From positions 30,291-94,290 of the forward strand of contig DFLE01000051.1 in the NCBI GenBank assembly GCA_002373375.1: a stretch of DNA of 64,000 nucleotides. The letters run 5' to 3'. Under the pieces are notes generated by a model. It had not been told where the DNA came from, ran no database searches, and saw only the letters and a program-made list of their open reading frames with translations. The position numbers were made by a program, and so were the translations under genes. Of the stretch, positions 34,318 through 41,679 are shown one piece after another (within the stretch, counting starts at the first letter, position 1; the number at the start of each line of letters is the position of its first letter). This DNA comes from Prevotellaceae bacterium UBA3627 (lineage in GTDB: Bacteria; Bacteroidota; Bacteroidia; Bacteroidales; Bacteroidaceae).

Positions 34318-36003
34318 TTAATCCCTTTGCTTTATGCCCATACGAGCCTCCACCACGTTGATGACGTAGTCGCCCAGCTTCTCGCACTCGTTGATGAGGT
34401 CTATGTAGATAGAGCCGATGGCATAGCTGTACTTATGGTCGCCCAGGTCGTTGATGTTCTGCTCCTTCAGCTGGTCACGGAAATTGTTTATTTCAATCTC
34501 TATGTTGAAGTTGCGGTTGGCATTCAGATAGTCCTTGCGTCCCTTCATGAGGATGTTCATCTGCGTCAGTGCGTCATTGGTGAGCGAAAGCATCTGGTGA
34601 GCGTGGTTAAGCTGCTCTTCGGTGAAAACCTCCTTGGAAGAGTGCAGACGGTTGATGGTGCGTGCGATGTTGTAGCAGGAGTCGCCAACAGACTCTATCT
34701 CGCTTATCTCGCGCATCATGGCACGTATCTTCGCTTTGGTCTCGTCAGACAGGTGCAGGTCACTTACCTGGTCAAGGTACTTGGCTATCTCTATCTCCAT
34801 GTTGTCTGATATCTGCTCATACTTCTCCACGCGTGAGAAGAGTTTTACGAAGGCAGTGTCATCCTTCTCCTCAAGCAGTTCGCATGACAACCCGTACATG
34901 CGCTGTGTACGGTCGGCAAAGTTGCATATCTCCTTCTGCGCCTCGAGCAGCGAGAGCTCCGGGGTGTCCATAAGGCCAGTCTGTATGAAGTGCAGGCGGA
35001 AATCTTCTTCCTCTTCCTCCTGTGTGCGCGGACTGGTTATTATCTTGCAGGCTATCTTCTCTATCTGTGGTATGAACCAGATGAGTATCATGGTGTTGAT
35101 AACGTTGAACGAGGTGTGGAACGTGGCCAGCACGAAGGGCAGCAGCATGGGGTTGGGGTGCTCGGGGTTATAGCCTACGAAAGAGCATACCATGTCGGTG
35201 AAGGAGCGGAATATAAACATTATCCACACCACGCCGAAGATGTTGAAGAACATGTGTGCGAAAGCCGCGCGGCGTGCCTGCGTGTTGGCTGTCATGGCGG
35301 CAATGTTTGATGTCACCGTGGTACCGATGTTCTCACCCATTACCAGCGCTATGCCGAGGTATATAGGCATCACGCCTGTGGCGCAGAGCGTCATGGTGAT
35401 GGCCATGACGGCTGCCGATGACTGTACGCATACTGTCATCACTCCACCGATGAAGAGGAAGATAAAGTATGACAGATATCCGTCCTCAAAAGACTTGAAG
35501 AAGTCTGTCACTGCCGATATCTGTTCCAGGTGCATGTCGGTGCCGGTCATCTTCAGCGTTCCCAGACCGAGCAGCAGGAAGCTGACGCCGAAGAGGAAGT
35601 CGCCTATGATGCGACGTGTCTTGCTGTATATCAGCAGCAGTCCGATAAAGAATGCCGGCCATACCAGGTCGGTGATGTTAAATGTGAAGCCCGTTGACAT
35701 TATCCATGCGGTAAACGTGGTGCCGATATTGGCGCCCATGATGATGGATATGGCTTGTGCCAGTGTCAGCAGTCCGGCGTTGACGAACGATACCGTCATC
35801 ACCGTTGTGGCTGTAGATGACTGCACGGCGGCGGTGACAAAAGCACCGGTGAACATTCCCGTGAAGCGGTTTGTGGTCATTGCCTGCAATACGTGACGGA
35901 GCTGTGGACCAGCCATTTTCTGCAGGCTCTCACTCATTGACTTCATGCCGTACATCAGCAGTGCCAGTGAGCCTATGAGTTTCAATACAATCCAAATAGA
36001 CAT
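34318..36003 (-). CDS. Na/Pi cotransporter with C-terminal PhoU-like domain
   Basis: 561 residues. Two inverted Na/Pi-cotransporter repeats with the substrate-loop motifs AVQSSTATTVM and VQSSAAVMAI, at least eight membrane helices to about residue 320, then a helical PhoU-like cytoplasmic domain (about 350-550). This is the YjbB/NptA-type layout. Family role: sodium-driven phosphate transport, with export proposed for YjbB in E. coli. It begins 28 bp after yicC. Confidence 0.93.
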   Translation of the reverse strand: MSIWIVLKLIGSLALLMYGMKSMSESLQKMAGPQLRHVLQAMTTNRFTGMFTGAFVTAAVQSSTATTVMTVSFVNAGLLTLAQAISIIMGANIGTTFTAWIMSTGFTFNITDLVWPAFFIGLLLIYSKTRRIIGDFLFGVSFLLLGLGTLKMTGTDMHLEQISAVTDFFKSFEDGYLSYFIFLFIGGVMTVCVQSSAAVMAITMTLCATGVMPIYLGIALVMGENIGTTVTSNIAAMTANTQARRAAFAHMFFNIFGVVWIMFIFRSFTDMVCSFVGYNPEHPNPMLLPFVLATFHTSFNVINTMILIWFIPQIEKIACKIITSPRTQEEEEEDFRLHFIQTGLMDTPELSLLEAQKEICNFADRTQRMYGLSCELLEEKDDTAFVKLFSRVEKYEQISDNMEIEIAKYLDQVSDLHLSDETKAKIRAMMREISEIESVGDSCYNIARTINRLHSSKEVFTEEQLNHAHQMLSLTNDALTQMNILMKGRKDYLNANRNFNIEIEINNFRDQLKEQNINDLGDHKYSYAIGSIYIDLINECEKLGDYVINVVEARMGIKQRD

Positions 36004-36031
36004 AGGTTCTTCTTCTTTATGTTATAAATGT

Positions 36032-36910
36032 TTACAGTGCGTTAAGCACCTGTTCCTTTATCTGCTCAAGCTCATCTTTCATCTGCACCACTATGTTCTG
36101 CATCTCAGCCTGGTTACTCTTTGAACCAGTGGTGTTAATCTCGCGTCCCATCTCTTGTGCTATGAAACCGAGCTTCTTGCCTTGGCTCTGAGGCTCGTCC
36201 ATGGTCTCGCGGAAGTATTTCAGGTGGTTGGCAAGTCTCTGCTTCTCCTCTGAAATGTCAAGTTTCTCTATGTAATATATGAGTTCCTGCTCCAGCCTGT
36301 TCTGGTCATATTCCACATCGGGCAGTTCGCGCAGGCTCTCAACGATTCTCGTGCGTATCTTCTCTACGCGGCTCTGCTCCCATGGCTCAATCTCCTTTGC
36401 CAGACGGGCGATGTTGTCAAGTTTCTCTTCAAACTTCTTGCGCAGTGCTGCTCCCTCCTGGGCGCGGAAGTTGTGCAGGTTGTTCAGTGCCTCGTTGATG
36501 GCTGTCTGTGCTGCAGCCCATTCCTCGTCGGTCAGTTCTGTTGTCTCGTCGTGTGACATCACGTCGGGCATACGCAGTATCATCTGCATCATCTCTGACG
36601 GTGTCACCTCTCCGCCCATCTCCTGCTGCATGGCCTTCAGTTGTGCATGATAGTTCTTGACCAGTGCCATGTTGATGGTAGGTACGTCACCGGTAGTGTC
36701 GCTCTCTATCCAGATGGAGAAATCTATCTTCCCTCTTACGACGCTTGCCTGTATCATGCGGCGTATCTCTATCTCGCGTTCACGGTATATTGGAGCTATG
36801 CGTGTCTGGCAGTCAAAATTCTTTGAGTTGAGTGCGCGCACCTCCACGTGTATCTTCTTTTCTTTGTATGTTGCCACGGCTTTGCCGTAGCCTGTCATGG
36901 ATAATAGCAT
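36032..36910 (-). CDS. YicC/YloC family endoribonuclease
   Basis: 292 residues. The start MLLSMTGYGKA and VEVRALNSKNFDCQ are signatures of the family, as is the C-terminal EQELIYYIEKLDISEE, RLANHLKYF and KKLGFIAQEMGREINT. YicC-type proteins are recently described hexameric RNases that act on small RNAs or mRNA. The terminator of the FKBP operon lies just upstream, so the gene must have its own promoter. Confidence 0.93.
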   Translation of the reverse strand: MLLSMTGYGKAVATYKEKKIHVEVRALNSKNFDCQTRIAPIYREREIEIRRMIQASVVRGKIDFSIWIESDTTGDVPTINMALVKNYHAQLKAMQQEMGGEVTPSEMMQMILRMPDVMSHDETTELTDEEWAAAQTAINEALNNLHNFRAQEGAALRKKFEEKLDNIARLAKEIEPWEQSRVEKIRTRIVESLRELPDVEYDQNRLEQELIYYIEKLDISEEKQRLANHLKYFRETMDEPQSQGKKLGFIAQEMGREINTTGSKSNQAEMQNIVVQMKDELEQIKEQVLNAL

Positions 36911-36926
36911 CTTGAAAAAAGCAAAA

Positions 36927-36961
36927 CGATGATGTTCCTCAGTAGTAGAGGAACATCATCG
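36927..36961 (-). terminator. Terminator of the FKBP gene group
   Basis: Perfect 14 bp stem CGATGATGTTCCTC (36927-36940 with 36948-36961), 7-base loop, T-rich on both sides. It sits 46 bp after the end of the FKBP gene at 37007 and 17 bp before the yicC start. Confidence 0.85.
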
Positions 36962-37006
36962 TCTTTTTTTATTTGTCGTTTATTATGTACAGTCTCTTAG
37001 GAGTCA

Positions 37007-37870
37007 TTATTTCACACTGATCAGTTCGACAGTGAAGATAAGTGCAGAGTATGGTGGTATCTTATCACCCATACCGCGTGAACCGTAAGCCAGCTCCTGT
37101 GGTATGTAGAACTCAAACTTTGAGCCTACAGGCATCAGCTGCAGACCCTCGGTCCAGCCTTTTATCACCTGGTTGCACTTGAACTTGGTGGTCTGTGGGT
37201 TACGCTTATAGCTTGAGTCAAACTCTGTACCGTCAATCAGGTGGCCTTCATACTTCACTTCAACCTCCTGGTCAGCCTTTGGACGCTCACCGGTGCCCAT
37301 TGTGATTACCTTGTACTGCAAACCTGAAGCGGTAGTCACTACGCCCGGCTTGGTCTTGTTAGCCTTGAGCCACTCCTCGCTTGGGCGTGAGAATGTCTTG
37401 TTGAAGTAGTCTTCAGCGGTCTGCATGTTGAACTTCGTAGTGTCGCCTTCCAGTGCCGCAATGAAGCCGGCGTAGAGCTGGTCACTGTTAACGGTGTTGC
37501 CAGTGCTCTGCAGTTCCTTGTTTACACCCGGTATCATACGAGAGTTTATCATCTGGGCGATGCGGACACCTTCTGAATATGCAACGAGACGTGGGTCGTT
37601 GCCTTTTGCCTTCAGGTCCTTCAGACCCTGGATGAAGTCTGCCATGTATGCGGTGTCAACGTTCTGCTGCTGCAGATAAGGGATGAGACCGTTGGTCTGT
37701 ATGTATCCTGCTGCATAGCTTACAGAATCGCTGGTCGCCTTCTTTGATTCGGCAGAGACAGCCACTTGTGACGTAGCCGCTGTGGTTGCGTTCACTTTCT
37801 TTGGCTTCTTAGCTGCGTTGACGCTTAGCACCATAGCAGCGAGAGCCATGAATATGAATATTCTCTTCAT
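37007..37870 (-). CDS. FKBP-type peptidyl-prolyl isomerase, exported
   Basis: 287 residues. Signal peptide (MKRIFIFMALAAMVLSVNA), an N-terminal helical dimerisation part (about 45-165, SYAAGYIQTNGL), and a C-terminal FKBP domain (about 190-287) with EVKYEGHLIDGTEFDSSY, VIKGWTEGLQLMPVGSK and PQELAYGSRG, PPYSALIFTVEL. This is the FkpA/Mip layout: a periplasmic dimeric folding catalyst. It is the second exported member of a group of three FKBPs, 21 bp after the lipoprotein one. Confidence 0.95.
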   Translation of the reverse strand: MKRIFIFMALAAMVLSVNAAKKPKKVNATTAATSQVAVSAESKKATSDSVSYAAGYIQTNGLIPYLQQQNVDTAYMADFIQGLKDLKAKGNDPRLVAYSEGVRIAQMINSRMIPGVNKELQSTGNTVNSDQLYAGFIAALEGDTTKFNMQTAEDYFNKTFSRPSEEWLKANKTKPGVVTTASGLQYKVITMGTGERPKADQEVEVKYEGHLIDGTEFDSSYKRNPQTTKFKCNQVIKGWTEGLQLMPVGSKFEFYIPQELAYGSRGMGDKIPPYSALIFTVELISVK

Positions 37871-37891
37871 AGTGTTATACTCTTAAAAACC

Positions 37892-38764
37892 TTATTTGAT
37901 TTTTACAAGTTCGATGGTGAAGATAAGGGTAGAGAAAGGCTTGATGCTCTGACCCTGCGCACGCTCGCCGTATGCCAGCTCCTGAGGAATATAGACCTCC
38001 CACTTAGAGCCTTCTGGCATGTGTACAAGAGCGTCAGTCCATCCCTTGATTACCTGGTTGCAACGCATGGTGACAGGTTCGCCGCGCTTGTAGCTTGAGT
38101 CAAATACCTGACCGTCGATGGTCTTGCCTTCATAATGTACCATAACGGTAGAAGTATCAGCAGGCACAGTGCCGGTACCAGCCTTCAGCACCTTGTACTG
38201 TACACCGCTTGGCAGTGTTACAACGCCTGGCTGCTTCTTGTTGTTGGCGAGGAAAGCCTCGTTCTTCTTCTTGTAGTCGCCATACTGCTTCTCCATGTTG
38301 GCTGCCTTGATGGTGTGCATCTTAGCCTCAAGAGTCTTGCGTGCAGTCTCGAGGTCCATCAGCTGCTTCTTGCCAGTAACGCCAGACACGAAACCAGCGA
38401 GGAGGTTCTTCAGAGAGATGGTCTGGGTAGAGTCAGCGCCGAAGAGCTCGTAGTTAAGTCCCTGTACCATCTGTCCGCCTATCTGCTGACCTATCTGGAT
38501 ACCAGCATAGTAGGCTGCCTTCTTCTTGTCGTCGCCGGCAGTAGCGCCCTCGTTGAGACCCTTGATGAACTCATCTATATATGCAGTGTCAACTCCAACA
38601 CGCTCTACGAGATATTCCTTCAGGCCGTCGCTCTGTGACATACCAACGGCATAGCTCAGAGTGTCAATGTCGTTTTTCAAGTTTGCGGTTGGAGTACCGT
38701 TACCGCATGAGGTAAATACAGCTGCTGCAATGGCTACGCAAGCAGCGAATGTGAATTTCTTCAT
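37892..38764 (-). CDS. FKBP-type peptidyl-prolyl isomerase, lipoprotein
   Basis: 290 residues. Lipobox FTSC then G at about residue 17-20. Helical part with LSYAVGMSQSDGLKEYL, then an FKBP domain from about 195 (VHYEGKTIDGQVFDSSYKRG, VIKGWTDALVHMPEGSK, PFSTLIFTIELVK). Expected to be membrane anchored, facing the periplasm. Close in sequence to the genes on both sides, so the trio probably arose by tandem duplication followed by change in targeting. Confidence 0.95.
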   Translation of the reverse strand: MKKFTFAACVAIAAAVFTSCGNGTPTANLKNDIDTLSYAVGMSQSDGLKEYLVERVGVDTAYIDEFIKGLNEGATAGDDKKKAAYYAGIQIGQQIGGQMVQGLNYELFGADSTQTISLKNLLAGFVSGVTGKKQLMDLETARKTLEAKMHTIKAANMEKQYGDYKKKNEAFLANNKKQPGVVTLPSGVQYKVLKAGTGTVPADTSTVMVHYEGKTIDGQVFDSSYKRGEPVTMRCNQVIKGWTDALVHMPEGSKWEVYIPQELAYGERAQGQSIKPFSTLIFTIELVKIK

Positions 38765-38796
38765 TTTTTCTAAATTGTTTTATTGTTAGTTTTTAT

Positions 38797-39075
38797 TTTC
38801 GTCGGATTTAAGGATTAAGGATTAACGGACTAAGGATTAAGGTTTGATTGGTAATAAACCTTATTCTTTCTTCCTTCCGCCCTTATTCCGTCTTAGTTGG
38901 ATTAAGGATTAACGGACTAAGGATTAAGGTTTGATTGGTAATAAACCTTATTCTTTCTTCCTTCCGCCCTTATTCCGTCTTCGTTGGATTAAGGATTAAC
39001 GGACTAAGGATTAAGGTTTGATTGGTAATAAACCTTATTCTTTCTTCCTTCCGCCCTTATTCCGTCTTCGTCTTC
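38797..39075. repeat. Family B triple tandem repeat, 87 bp period
   Basis: Three copies of the unit also triplicated at 25981-26262, here 87 bp apart (marker word at 38882, 38969 and 39056). It lies between two FKBP genes and ends 3 bp before the stop codon of the third. Confidence 0.9.
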
Positions 39076-39077
39076 GT

Positions 39078-39680
39078 TTACTTCACCTCTATCAACTCAA
39101 CGTCGAATATCAGAGTGGCGAATGGAGGAATGGCACCTGCGGAACCAGCCTCGCCGTAAGCCAGGTGGTAAGGTATGAAGAAACGGTACTTGCCGCCTTC
39201 TTTCATCAGCTGCAGACCCTCGGTCCATCCTTTTATCACACCGTTAAGTGGGAAGGTGGCTGGAGTGCCGCGCTGTACGCTTGAGTCAAACAGTGTACCG
39301 TTGATGAGGAAGCCCTCATAGTGGCATACTACGCTGTCGGTGGCCTTTGGTGATTTGCCGTTACCCTCTTTCAGTACCTTATATTGCAGTCCGGAAGGAG
39401 TTGTTATCACTCCGTCCTTCTTTGCGTTCTCCTCAAGATATTTCTCGCCCTCAGCCTTCTGGGCCTTGCCTAACTCGGCTGCGCGTGCACGCTGTTGCTT
39501 CTCCTGCTCTACGAAGAACTGCTGAGTCAACTGCTGTGCTTCTGCGTCTGTCATCTGTGGTTTACCATTGACACAGTCCTTGATTGCCTGTGCAAAATCA
39601 TCTAAGTTCAGTTTGTCAGCACCCATGTCTTTCAGCTGACGTCCGATTCCCATACCAAGGGCATAACTTGTTTTATCCAT
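39078..39680 (-). CDS. FKBP-type peptidyl-prolyl isomerase, no signal peptide
   Basis: 200 residues starting MDKTSYALGMGIGRQLKDMG, with no signal peptide, so it probably acts in the cytoplasm, unlike its two neighbours. N-terminal dimerisation helices, then an FKBP domain (about 105-200: VCHYEGFLINGTLFDSS, GVIKGWTEGLQLM, PPFATLIFDVELIEVK), as in FklB. It is the first of the three FKBP genes. A weak box TAATTTTGT is 24 bp upstream of the start. Confidence 0.94.
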   Translation of the reverse strand: MDKTSYALGMGIGRQLKDMGADKLNLDDFAQAIKDCVNGKPQMTDAEAQQLTQQFFVEQEKQQRARAAELGKAQKAEGEKYLEENAKKDGVITTPSGLQYKVLKEGNGKSPKATDSVVCHYEGFLINGTLFDSSVQRGTPATFPLNGVIKGWTEGLQLMKEGGKYRFFIPYHLAYGEAGSAGAIPPFATLIFDVELIEVK

Positions 39681-39819
39681 CTTAAATTAATTTCAATAAT
39701 CATACAAAATTACTCAAAAGTTTGCATTTACATCTATTTCAGCATGCTAAATTATGTTAAGACGGTTGTGACACCTTTATTTTCCTTATTGCAAAATAAT
39801 CTATATCAAGAAAAAATAT

Positions 39820-39828
39820 TAACTTTGC
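39820..39828 (+). promoter_or_regulatory. -7 box of the sirtuin gene
   Basis: TAACTTTGC; no TTG at the right -33 distance. The leader of about 70 bases contains a partial family A element (ctccctcccttgcaggg) and a small open frame. Confidence 0.55.
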
Positions 39829-39842
39829 ATTTGTGGTATAAC

Positions 39843-39905
39843 ATGACGACTTCTCCCTCCCTTGCAGGGCGAGACGGAGTTGGTATAACGAAAACTGCGA
39901 TATGA
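39843..39905 (+). CDS. Possible 20-codon leader peptide overlapping the sirtuin start
   Basis: ATG 39843 reads MTTSPSLAGRDGVGITKTAI and stops at TGA 39903-39905, overlapping the sirtuin ATG (39902-39904) as ATGA. SPSLAGRDGVG resembles the translation of the family A repeat on its reverse side (SLTGRVGVG). It could couple translation, or it could be chance from the repeat. Confidence 0.35.
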   Translation: MTTSPSLAGRDGVGITKTAI

Positions 39906-40606
39906 AAAAGAAGATTGTGGTATTGACCGGCGCAGGAATGTCGGTAGAGAGCGGCCTGAGCACATTCCGTGATGCAGGAGGTTTGTGGGACAACTATCCC
40001 GTAGAGCGCGTTGCCACGCATGAGGGGTGGGAGGCTAATCCTGATTACGTCAATGACTTCTATAACATGCTGCGCGTGAAATACAAGGATGTGCAGCCAT
40101 GTGAAGGCCACAAGTTGCTGGCTGAGATGGAGAAAGATTATGACGTGACCATCGTAACGCAGAATGTGGACGCACTGCATGAGGCTGCCGGCTCCACAAA
40201 GGTCATCCACCTGCACGGCGAGATGATGAAGATGTGCAGCAGCCGCGACGTTGACAATCCTCGCTATCACGTCTCACTACCGCACGAAGGCTTCGGCGAG
40301 ACAGGTCTCGAGGTGCCTCACGGCGAGAAAGCCGGCGATGGTTCGTTGCTGCGTCCTTATATTGTTTTCTTCGGCGAGAACGTGCCTAATATGTACGATG
40401 CCGCACAGGTGGCACAACAAGCCGATATCTTTATCATCATAGGCACATCGCTCAATGTCTATCCCGCTGCCGGACTCGTACAGTATGTTAAGCCCGGCAC
40501 TCCCATATACCTCATTGACCCGAAGCCTGTGACAGCCAAGGCAAACGTCACTCATCTGCAGTGTGGTGCCAGCGAGGGAGTGAGGAAGGTGATGGAGAAG
40601 ATCTGA
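39902..40606 (+). CDS. NAD-dependent protein deacylase (sirtuin), without the usual zinc cysteines
   Basis: 234 residues. Sirtuin motifs: LTGAGMSVESGLSTFRD, VTQNVDALHEAAGS, LHGE (catalytic His), LRPYIVFFGENVP, GTSLNVYPAA and IDPKP. The zinc module normally has two C-x-x-C pairs; here only one Cys is seen (MMKMCSSRDVDNPRY) and the second pair is replaced by GEKAGDGSLLRP. I recall other Bacteroidales sirtuins of this type, so it is probably a subgroup, not damage. It removes acyl groups from lysine with NAD in the cytoplasm. Confidence 0.92.
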   Translation: MKKKIVVLTGAGMSVESGLSTFRDAGGLWDNYPVERVATHEGWEANPDYVNDFYNMLRVKYKDVQPCEGHKLLAEMEKDYDVTIVTQNVDALHEAAGSTKVIHLHGEMMKMCSSRDVDNPRYHVSLPHEGFGETGLEVPHGEKAGDGSLLRPYIVFFGENVPNMYDAAQVAQQADIFIIIGTSLNVYPAAGLVQYVKPGTPIYLIDPKPVTAKANVTHLQCGASEGVRKVMEKI

Positions 40607-40693
40607 GTAGAGTTCAGAGTATAAAGTTTAGAGTTACATACGTAAATTGTAATCACACTACACATTACACATTACCCATTAAACTATAAAAAC

Positions 40694-41113
40694 ATGAAGA
40701 TACTAATCATGAACGGTCCCAACCTTAACCTTCTTGGGGTAAGGGAACCAGGAATCTACGGCGACAGCTCGTTTGAGAGCTACCTGCCGAAACTGAAGGA
40801 GCGTTACCCACAGGTTGAACTGGAGTATTACCAGAGCAATATCGAGGGTGAGATGATAAACAAGTTGCAGGAGGTAGGCTTCACCTACGACGGCGTGGTA
40901 CTTAATGCCGGTGCATACACCCACACCTCCGTGGCACTGCACGACTGCATACGCTCACTGAAGTGTCCCGTCATAGAGGTGCACATCAGTAACGTACACC
41001 AGCGTGAGGAGTTCCGTCACCACTCATATCTCTCCCCTGCCTGCAAGGGCGTGATATGCGGTTTCGGGCTTGACAGCTACCGACTGGCTGTCGAGGCACT
41101 GTATGGTGCATAA
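40694..41113 (+). CDS. aroQ: 3-dehydroquinate dehydratase, type II
   Basis: 139 residues, the normal size. Seen: MNGPNLNLLGVREPGIYG (with the catalytic Tyr), QSNIEGEMINKLQE, NAGAYTHTSVALHDC, EVHISNVHQREEFRH and SYLSPACKGVICGFG. It makes 3-dehydroshikimate in the shikimate pathway as a dodecamer. The 87 bp before it contain short cacattacacattac repeats and no clear promoter, so it may be read from the sirtuin promoter. Confidence 0.96.
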   Translation: MKILIMNGPNLNLLGVREPGIYGDSSFESYLPKLKERYPQVELEYYQSNIEGEMINKLQEVGFTYDGVVLNAGAYTHTSVALHDCIRSLKCPVIEVHISNVHQREEFRHHSYLSPACKGVICGFGLDSYRLAVEALYGA

Positions 41114-41146
41114 TGCATTCATCCCTCATTCATCCCCCTTTTAATC

Positions 41147-41357
41147 AAAGAACTCAACTTTCGCAAGCTTCAGTTTCGTTGGGGTTTTAAGGTTCTTGCT
41201 TAGGCAAGCGTCACTGCGTGCCGAGCGGTAAGGTCGCTTCGCTTAGAGGTTTAAGGTGATATTTGCATACCAAAGCATTGACAACAGCATATCTCACCTA
41301 ATAACCTGAAACCTCAAGACCTTAAAACCTAACGAGTGAGCGCATGCGAAACTCGAA
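41147..41357. repeat. Family C repeat, reverse orientation
   Basis: Begins AACTCAACTTTCGCAAGCTT and ends with GCATGCGAAACTCGAAT. Compared with 18011-18180 it has an extra gttcttgcttaggcaagcgt hairpin-like stretch. It fills the gap between two convergent genes. Confidence 0.8.
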
Positions 41358-41663
41358 TCAAAGAATCGTAAAGATATGGTGAAAACCGCTGAGGCGGAAG
41401 ATGTCCTCTACATCCTCATTCAGGTTTCTCACCACTACCTCGCCGCCGCTTTGTGCGCTGTTTTTCTTCAACTGCATGAAGAAGCGAAGACCTGAGGAAC
41501 TGATATACTCCAGGTTCTTGCAGTCAACGACAATCTTGCCGCCAGGTTGCTCTGCCACACGGTCAAGTATGTCTGCAGCCTCAGCAGATGCGATGTTGTC
41601 AAACTCGCCGTTCAGGGCAATCACAGTCTCGTTCTCTTTCTGTTCAATATTAATGTCAAACAT
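41358..41663 (-). CDS. STAS-domain anti-sigma factor antagonist
   Basis: 101 residues: ETVIALNGEFDNIASAEA, VVDCKNLEYISSSGLRFF (phosphorylatable serine in I-S-S-S-G) and VVRNLNEDVEDIFRLSGFHH. This is an RsbV/SpoIIAA-like protein. In partner switching it is dephosphorylated by a PP2C phosphatase and then binds the kinase/anti-sigma factor. The gene 16 bp upstream encodes both a SpoIIE-type phosphatase and an RsbW-like domain in one chain, an obvious partner. Confidence 0.93.
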   Translation of the reverse strand: MFDINIEQKENETVIALNGEFDNIASAEAADILDRVAEQPGGKIVVDCKNLEYISSSGLRFFMQLKKNSAQSGGEVVVRNLNEDVEDIFRLSGFHHIFTIL

Positions 41664-41679
41664 AGTATTCTGTTCGTTT

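Noticed and set aside
35192..35896. 234-residue plus-strand frame
   Set aside because: Lies wholly opposite the Na/Pi cotransporter, which has clear family motifs.
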